NCBI RefSeq assembly: GCF_013284245.2
Contig: NZ_CP085876.1
Location: forward strand, 3,579,001 to 3,643,000
Length of the DNA stretch: 64,000 nucleotides
From: Brevibacillus sp. DP1.3A
Lineage (GTDB): Bacteria > Bacillota > Bacilli > Brevibacillales > Brevibacillaceae
Direction of reading: 5' to 3'
Below are positions 45,901 to 54,900 of this stretch, piece by piece (the first letter of the stretch is position 1; every line of letters begins with the position of its first letter). The translations under genes were made by a program, and so were the position numbers. The notes below the pieces were generated by a model. The model saw only the letters and a program-made list of their open reading frames with translations, was not told the DNA's origin and ran no database searches.

Positions 45901-48900
45901 TAAACGAGACCAAAATGAATTCCTGTCTCATCTTCATGCGCTTCCAGTGTGAGATCGAACTTGGCGTTGCCTTGCTGCCCATCTCCGGAGTAGGCTTCAA
46001 ATTTCAGCCCATCCAGCTCATAAGCTTTTTTGTCCAGGTTTTGCAAAATAAACATGGTGTCAAACAGTGGATTTCTGCTGAGATCCCTCTGAATTTCCAG
46101 TTTTTCGACCAGTGCTTCAAACGGATAATCCTGGTGGGCGTATGCGTGCAGCGTATTCTGTTTGACATCTTCCAAAAATGCCTGGAACGATTTCGTTCCA
46201 TCGGGGTAGTTTCGCAAAGCCAATGTATTGACAAACATCCCCAAGATTTTTTCTACATCCGCATGAGATCTACCAGCAATCGGCGTTCCCACTACGATGT
46301 CTTCTTGGCCGCTGTATTTAGATAGGAGCACATTGTAAGCCGCCAGCAAGACCATAAACAGCGTGGTTTGGTTCTCCTGAGCGAGTTTGTATAAATCGTC
46401 CATCAACGTTTTGTCTGTTTGGAACGAAATGCAATCTCCCTCAAAGCTTTGAACCAGCGGGCGAGAATAATCGGCGGGCAGATTCAGTACCGGAATGTCA
46501 CCCGCGAAGGAATTCAACCAGTAGTTCTCGTGCTTTGTATAAATGTCTGTTTGGAACAGATCCGTTTGCCAGACAGCAAAATCTTTGTATTGAACAGCCA
46601 GCTCTGGCAAATACTCGTTTCGATATAGCTTGGAGAATTCTTCCATGATGATTCCGACAGAGACGCCATCCGAAATGATGTGATGCATATCCATCAGGAA
46701 GAGATGTCGCTTCTCCCCCAAGCTGAAGAGTCCGACTCTCAACAACGGAGCCTTCTCCAGATCAAATGCTTGCACAAATGATTCGATGGTTTGCTCGACT
46801 TGCTCTTCCGTCACAGCCTCATAGCGCACATCCAGTTCGACCACCTCATGTACACGCTGAACAGGCTCGCCATTCACTGTGTGGAAGGATGTCCGCAACG
46901 ATTCGTGTCGCTTGACTAGCCCATGTATCGCGGTTTCAAAGCGTGCATGATCCAGTTCGCCCACGATATACATCACGCTTGGCATGTTATAGACTGTTCC
47001 AGTGCCTTCAAACTGGCGCAGGACAAACATCCTCTTTTGTGCAGAAGAAACGGGATAATACGCTTGCCGCGGCACAGGCTGAATCGGTACATGTGTGTCT
47101 TTTCCACTTGTCTCGATATACTGTGCCAACGCCTGGATGGTAGGCGTCGCAAAGAGTACTCTGAGTGGAATCTCGACTTGATACTCTCGATGGATCTGTG
47201 CGGCGAGCGACATGGCTTTCAAGGAATGCCCACCTAGCTGGAAGAAGTTGTCGAGAACACCGATGTCGTTTACCCCAAGCACACGTTCCCAAATCTCTAC
47301 CAGCCTGTTTTCCACAGGACTTGCTGGCGCCACATATTCTGCTCCCGTTACAGGTCTGCCTTCTGGTTTCGGCAAGGCTTTCCTGTCGATCTTTCCATTA
47401 GGCGTAAGCGGGAGAAGATCGAGCTGGACCAGGTACGCAGGAATCATGTATGACGGCAAGCTTTGCGACAAATACGACCACAGATTCGAGACTTCAAGCT
47501 TTTCTTCCGCCGTGTAATAAGCAGCAAGCGACGATTGGCCCTGTTGGTCCTCATGGATAATCACGACAGCTGCAGTCAGCTTTTCAAAGGAGAGCATAAC
47601 CGACTCAATCTCGCCGATTTCAATCCGATATCCCCTTACTTTTACCTGTTCATCCAAGCGACCGACAAATTCAATCGTTCCGTCAGGGAGCCACTTTCCT
47701 AGATCGCCAGTCTTGTACATGCGCTCGCCTTCCGAATAGGGATGAGAAACAAACTTCTCTGCTGTGAGTTCCGGCTTGTTCCAATATCCACGTGCCAAAC
47801 CGTGGCCACCGATGCAAATTTCCCCGACAACGCCGATTGGCTGTAGCTGATGGAATTTGTCCACGATATAGATGCTGGTGTTGGCAATGGGACGTCCGAT
47901 CGTTATCGCAGAATCCAGTTGCGAAATTCGCTGCCAAGTAGCGACGACACTGCTTTCTGTCGGACCGTATTCATTGACGATGACCAATTGCAGATTCTGC
48001 TGATTGCTCTTCTCAACGAGCTGAGCTGATACTTTTTCGCCCCCAAGTGTGACGGTTTGCAGGGAGCTGATATCCGCAGCAGTGCCGCACTCCAATATCG
48101 CTTGGAACAAACTTGGCACGCATGTCATTTGGGTGCATCTCGCAGCTGCAATGAGGTTTCTGAGAGATACAGGGTCTTTGGCTTCTTCATCCTCCGCCAA
48201 GACGACGGTTGAACCGGAAAGGATCGGAGTAAAGAAGGAAAGAACAAAGGCATCAAACGCAAAGGATAAGGGCACCAGACTTCTATCTTGGACGCTAAAC
48301 TGATACTCCTCTTTCTTCCACAACACGCTGTTGACAATACCACGATGCTCAATCATTACGCCTTTTGGCTTGCCTGTTGTCCCTGATGTGTAGATGACAT
48401 AAGCCAAATCGGAAGCGGTTTGAATCAGCTCGAGATTCGAACGGTTGGGAGAATAGTTCTTCTCCTCCTCCAGATACAGGCATTCCACGCTCATACTAGA
48501 AGCCAGCTTAGCTCCAAGATGTTTTTGGGTAAGCACCAGACGGGCTTCGCAATCCTCCAGCATGTAGGCCACACGATCGCCCGGATATTCGGGATCGATA
48601 GGCACGTAGGCTCCACCTGCTTTCAAAATGGCCATGATTCCCACAACCATTTCTACAGAACGGTTTGCCATGATTCCTACGAATTGGTTAGCCTTTACTC
48701 CCCGTTCACGCAAGGTAACCGCAAGCTGGTTTGCTCGCTCATTCAGTTCGTGATAGGACATCTGCTTATCGCCGATTACAACAGCAGCAACCTGTGGTGT
48801 TTTTTCCACTTGCTCCTCAAATAGCTCATGAAGTGTCGTGTTCTGTGGATATTCCTTATGCGTCTGGTTGAATTCTACTAACAAGCGATGCTTTTCTTCA

Positions 48901-51900
48901 TCGGACAGCATAGTGATTTCCGACAAGGTAATAGCTTGTTGCTCAATAACGGCATGAAGGATTCGGATGAAATGTGCCGCTATTTTTTCAATCGTCTCTC
49001 TTGTAAACAATTTGGTGCAGTAATCAAGGCTAAAGATGATCTCCTCATCTTCTTCGTACGCCTCTAATGACAGATCAAACTTGGCCTGATTCATGTCTGC
49101 CATATAGGGTGTAAACGTCAATTGCTCCATTTCGAACGGCTTCTGATCCATATTTTGCAAGATAAATACGGTGTCAAACAAAGGATTACGGCTCAAATCC
49201 CGTTGAATGTTCAGCTTATCGATCAGCTCATCAAGTGGATAATCCTGATTATCAAAGGCTTTCAGCGTATTGTTTTTCACTTCTGCTAAAAAGCTAAGGA
49301 AGGACTTACCCCCCACAGGCTCGTTTCGCAATGCCAGTGTATTGACAAACATACCGATGATCGAATCCGTTTCTGCATGGGACCTGCCAGCAGTAGGTGC
49401 ACCAACAATAATGTCCTCTTGTCCAGAGTATTTGGAGAGAAGTACATTGTAGGCAGCCAGCAGAACCATGTAGAGCGTAGCTCCTGTACCATGAGCAAGT
49501 CGATTCAATTCTTTTTTCAAAAGGGCACCAGAGCTGAAAACAAATCGCTCACCCTCGAAGCTTTTCACAGAAGGTCTCGGATAATCCGTTGCAAGATTCA
49601 ATACAGGAATTTCTCCCGTAAAGGTATCGATCCAATAGGCTTCCTGAGCAGCAAACGCTTCCGTCTCGAACCATTGATTCTGCCATTGGGCAAAGTCCTT
49701 GTACTGAATGCTCAGTTCTGGCAGCTCTTCCCCGTGATAAAGCTGAGCAAGCTCTTGAACAAGAATGCCAATCGATACACCATCCACCACAATATGGTGC
49801 AAATCCAGCATGAAAAGATGGCGTTCCGGAGCCAGTTTGACCAGTCCAGCGCGAATCAGTGGAGCTTTTTCCAAATCGAACGGTTGAATAAATTGCTCGA
49901 CGATTTGTTTGAGCTCTCCCTCTGTTGACTCCATCAACGAGATTTCCAGCTCGACATCTTCATGTACGCGCTGAACAGTCTCTCCTTTCATGGAGTGGAA
50001 CGAGGTACGCAGAGATTCATGGCGTCTCACCAGACGCTTGAGCGCTTGCTGCAAACGTTCTGTATCTAGCTTGCCATCGATGTACAGGATACCCGGCATG
50101 TTGTAGCTGATGTCTGCACCTTCCATTTGTCGGAGAATAAACATTCTCTTTTGTGCAGAAGACACCGAGTAATACTCCTGCTTTTGGACAGGTTCAATCG
50201 TCGTATACTTGCCTTTGCTCGCAGTAGCGATGTATGCCGACAAGTCAGCGATCGTAGGCGATTCAAACAGTGTTTTCAACGGCACATCTACTTGAAGGGT
50301 GCGATGGATCAAAGAGATGACGTTCATCGCCTTCAAGGAGTGTCCACCCAACTCGAAGAAATGATCGTGGACCCCGATTTGGTTCACGCCAAGTACACTT
50401 TGCCAAATGTCTGCGAGCGTAGCTTCCACTTCATTGCGTGGCGCTACATACACGGTTTCAGATGAGGATGCTCCCTCAGGTTGAGGCAATGCTTTGCGAT
50501 CTACCTTGCCATTTGCCGTGAGCGGCAGCTTCTCCAAATAAACAAAATAAGAAGGAATCATATAAGATGGCAAATGGGAACCCATGTAAGCTCTCAGGTC
50601 GGCTGTCTTGATATCCTGATCGGCAACGATATAGGCGTACAAGTTGTTTTGCCCTTTTTCATCTGGACGGGCAAGGACAATGGCCGTTTTTATCCATTCA
50701 TGCTGCAATAGCCTTGCTTCGATCTCACCCAGTTCGATCCGGTGGCCTCTGATTTTGACCTGATGGTCGATGCGTCCGAGATATTCCACGTTGCCGCAGG
50801 CTAGGTACCTGACCATGTCTCCAGTTCGGTACATCCTACTACCCGGTTCAAACGGATTGTCAATAAAGCTGGCTGTTGTCAGTTCTTCACGATTCCAGTA
50901 GCCGCGGGCCAAACCATCGCCAGCAATGCACAGTTCTCCTGCAACCCCTACAGGCTGGAGCTGGTTGCTCGCATTTACGACGTACAAACGGACGTTATCA
51001 ATCGGTTTGCCAATGGGAATCACGCCATACTCCGGCAAACGAGGGCAAATCCAGTATGTCGCATCAATCGTGGATTCTGTAGGGCCATAGAGGTTAATCA
51101 ACTGTGCCGTTTGCGTCTGGTAAAAGCGTGAAACAAGTGCAGGTGCCAATGCTTCTCCACCGCAGAAAACGCGTTGCAAGCTCGTGCAAGAGCTCCATCC
51201 CGGTTCGGTCATGATCAGGTCCAGCAAGGAAGGAACCATCTGTAAAGTCGTGATCTTCTCTTCTCTGATCATGCGAGTCATGTACTCGATGTCGCGATGT
51301 CCGTCTGGCTTTGCCAGTACCAGGCGTCCTCCCGTGATCAGTGGCAAATAAAATTCCCATACGGAAGCATCGAAGGAAAACGGCGTTTTTTGCAAGACAG
51401 CATCCTCTGTAGTCAGTGGGAAGGCATTCTTCATCCAATGCATGTGATTGCAAATCGCTTGATGCGCGATCATAACCCCTTTGGGATTTCCGGTCGAACC
51501 AGATGTATAGATGACATAAGCCAAGTCATCCTTGCCAGAGATATTGTCAAGATTGGTGTCGTCACCTGTATAAATCGCTTCATCGTCTACGTCGATGATT
51601 TCTCCTGCATACTCTACTGTCTCTTTCAAATGACGCTGTGTCAGTAGAATCGGAGCTTTGCTGTCGCTGAGCATGTATTGGATTCTTTCAGGCGGGTAGG
51701 TAGGATCAATTGGCGTATACGCACCACCTGCTTTTAACACGGCCAACATGCTCACGACCATCCCGATAGAACGGTCTACCATAATTCCGATCATCGTATC
51801 TGGTTGAGTTTCTTTGCTCCGCAGCAAACGAGCTACTTGATTAGCCCGGGCGTTCAACTGGCGATAGGTCAAGGTGTATCCGTCATAGGCTACTGCAACT

Positions 51901-54900
51901 TGATCTGGCGTCAGCAATACTTGCTCTTCAAACAATTGATGCAATATCTGATCAGCGGAACGTTCGACAAAAGTATCGTTGACGTTCAGAATGAGAGCAC
52001 GTTTTTCTGCTTCCGTCATCATGTCGATTTCTGCTAACTTGGCATTCGTTTGTGCACTAATGGTACGCAGAATTTCCAGATAATGATGGGCCATTCTTTG
52101 GATGGTTTCCTTCTTGAACAGCTTCGTTCCAAATGCGAATTGGAATTGAATGTCGGACTGCGATTCACTCGCATTCAAAGCAAGATCGAACTTTGAAATT
52201 TTGTTAAATATCTCATACGGAGCTGCTGTAAGCTGCTCGATTTCCAGCGTCTGCTGATTCGCATTTTCCAAAGAAAACATGGTGTCAAACAATGGATTTC
52301 GGCTAATGTCACGTTGAATCGCCAGCTTTTCCACCAGCTCTTCAAATGGATAATCCTGATTGTCATAGGCCGCCAGCGCATTTTGTTTCACTTCTTGCAA
52401 GAATTGGGTAAAGGTTTTGTCGCTCGTAGGATGATTTCTCATCGCCAACGTATTCACGAAGATCCCCATGATGTTTTCCACATCGGCATGAGAACGGCCA
52501 GCGACAGGCGTACCGACAATGATATCCTCTTGGCCGGAATACTTGGACAGCAGTACATGGTAAGCCGCGAGCAAGACCATATACAGGGTTGTACCAGTAT
52601 CTGCTGCTACCTTGCGCAAACGCTCGACCAATTCTTTTCCTGTGTCAAAAAGAACAAGATCCCCTTCAAAGCTTTGAATGGTTGGACGCGAATAATCAGT
52701 CGGCAGATTCAGCAAAGGTATTTCATCAGCAAACGTATTTAACCAGTGGAGCTCCTGCTTCTTGTACACGTCCGTCTGGAACAGCTCATTTTGCCAAGCA
52801 GCGAAATCCTTGTATTGGAGAGAAAGAGGCTGCAAGGCTTCCCCTTGGTACAACTTGGCAAATTCACTCAGTAAAATTTGGGACGAAACACCGTCCGAGA
52901 TGATATGGTGCATGTCTAGCAGGAACAAATGACGGTCTTTGCCTAACTTGACCAAGCCTGTTCGAATCAACGGAGCGATTCCGAGGTCAAATGGACGGAC
53001 AAAATCGCGCATGATCTGCTCCGCCTTGTCTTCCGTAGACTTCAGCATCAGGATTGGTACTTCTACCTCATCATCCACTTTCTGTACAGGCTCACCATCG
53101 ATACGGTGGAAGGAGGTGCGCAAGGCTTCGTGCCGCTCCGCCAGTCGTTGGACCGTGCTAGCAAAACGATTGTAATCCAGCTTTCCTTCCAGCAACATTG
53201 CTCCCGAAATGTTATAACTGATGCCACTTCCTTCAAATTGCTGAAGGATGTACATTCTTTTTTGAGCAGAAGATACGGGATAAAATTCTTTTCCCTCAAC
53301 CGGTTGAATGGCTGTGTACTTGCTTTTCCCCGATTTCGAGATAAAAGCAGCGAGCTGGGATACGGTCGGATTCTCGAACAGTGCCTTTACTGGCAAATCC
53401 ACTTCCAACGCTTTAGAGACTTGAAAGATGACTGTCATAGCCTTCAGTGAATGTCCGCCCAAATCAAAGAAATGATCGTGAACGCCTACACGGCTAACTC
53501 CCAGTACCTGCTGCCAAATCTCAGCCAATTTTGTTTCCGTTTCATTCTGAGGAGCGACGAACGCTGTTCCCGTTACAACTGCACCGTCAGGCTTCGGCAA
53601 TTTCTTCCGCTCTACTTTTCCATTGGCTGTCAGCGGAATTTCCTCCAAACGGACAAAGAAGGACGGGATCATGTAGGAAGGAAGTGTACTTCCCAGATGC
53701 TCTCTCAATTCCGACACGGTCAACTCCTGCTCGGAAACGATGTAGGCATAGAGCACATTTTGACCACTGTCATCCTTTTCAGCGATGACGACGGCTTCCT
53801 TGATCCATTCATGCTGCGTCAAACGCGTCTCAATTTCGCCCATCTCAATCCGATGCCCACGAATTTTGACTTGATGGTCGATTCTTCCCAAATATTCCAT
53901 ATTGCCATCTGGGAGCCATTTCGCCAGATCGCCTGTTCGATACATTTTGGTCCCCGGGCGGAACGGATTTTCGATGAACTTTTCCTGGGTCAGCTCTGGT
54001 CTATTGAAATATCCCTTGGCTACGCCATCTCCGGATATATACATCTCGCCAATGGAGCCAACGGGTATCGGCTGCATAGAGGAATCGAGTAAATAAAGCT
54101 GGACGTTGTCTGCAGGGACTCCGATTGGTACCGATTCTTGGATCGGTTTTTTCGGGTCATACAAATAAATCATGCAGCCCACAACCGTTTCGGTAGGTCC
54201 ATACTCATTGAAAATCTTGACATTCTGTCCGAAGTTCTCATAGATTCTCTTCGCCAATTGGGTTGGCAAGTTTTCACCACCGACAATAAACCGTCGGATG
54301 CTGCTGTTTGTTCCATCTATTTCTTCAATCAGCTTCAAATGTGTTGGCGTCAGCTTGATGATGCCCACTTGATTATCTTGGATGATGTCTAAAATGACCT
54401 GTACCTTATCTGTTCCTCTGTAGACATAGATCGTATTGCCTGATAGAAGCGGCGTGAAGATCGAGGTGACAGTCAAATCAAACGAAATGGAAGAGTACAG
54501 CGGAAAGTCTACAGCTTCCCCTTGGACATACTCCTTGTTCGCCCACCAAATGTAATTGACTAGACCTCGGTGGGTAATCATCGCGCCTTTTGGATTCCCC
54601 GTGGACCCGGAAGTATAGATCATGTACGCCAAATCGTCCGGAGTGCATGCTGTGTCAAGATCTGTACTATCTCCTTCAAACAAGGAAGGATTGTCTAGGT
54701 AGAGAATGTCGCCTTCAAACTCGACTTTTTCCTGAAGATGAGACTGAGTCAAGAGTATCGTGGTCTGACTGTCATCCAGTAAATACTGAATTCTCTCTAT
54801 CGGATACTCGGGATCAATCGGCAAATAGGCACCGCCTGATTTTAGAACTGCCATAATAGCCACGATCAGCTCGAGTGAATGCTCTGCCATAATGGAGACG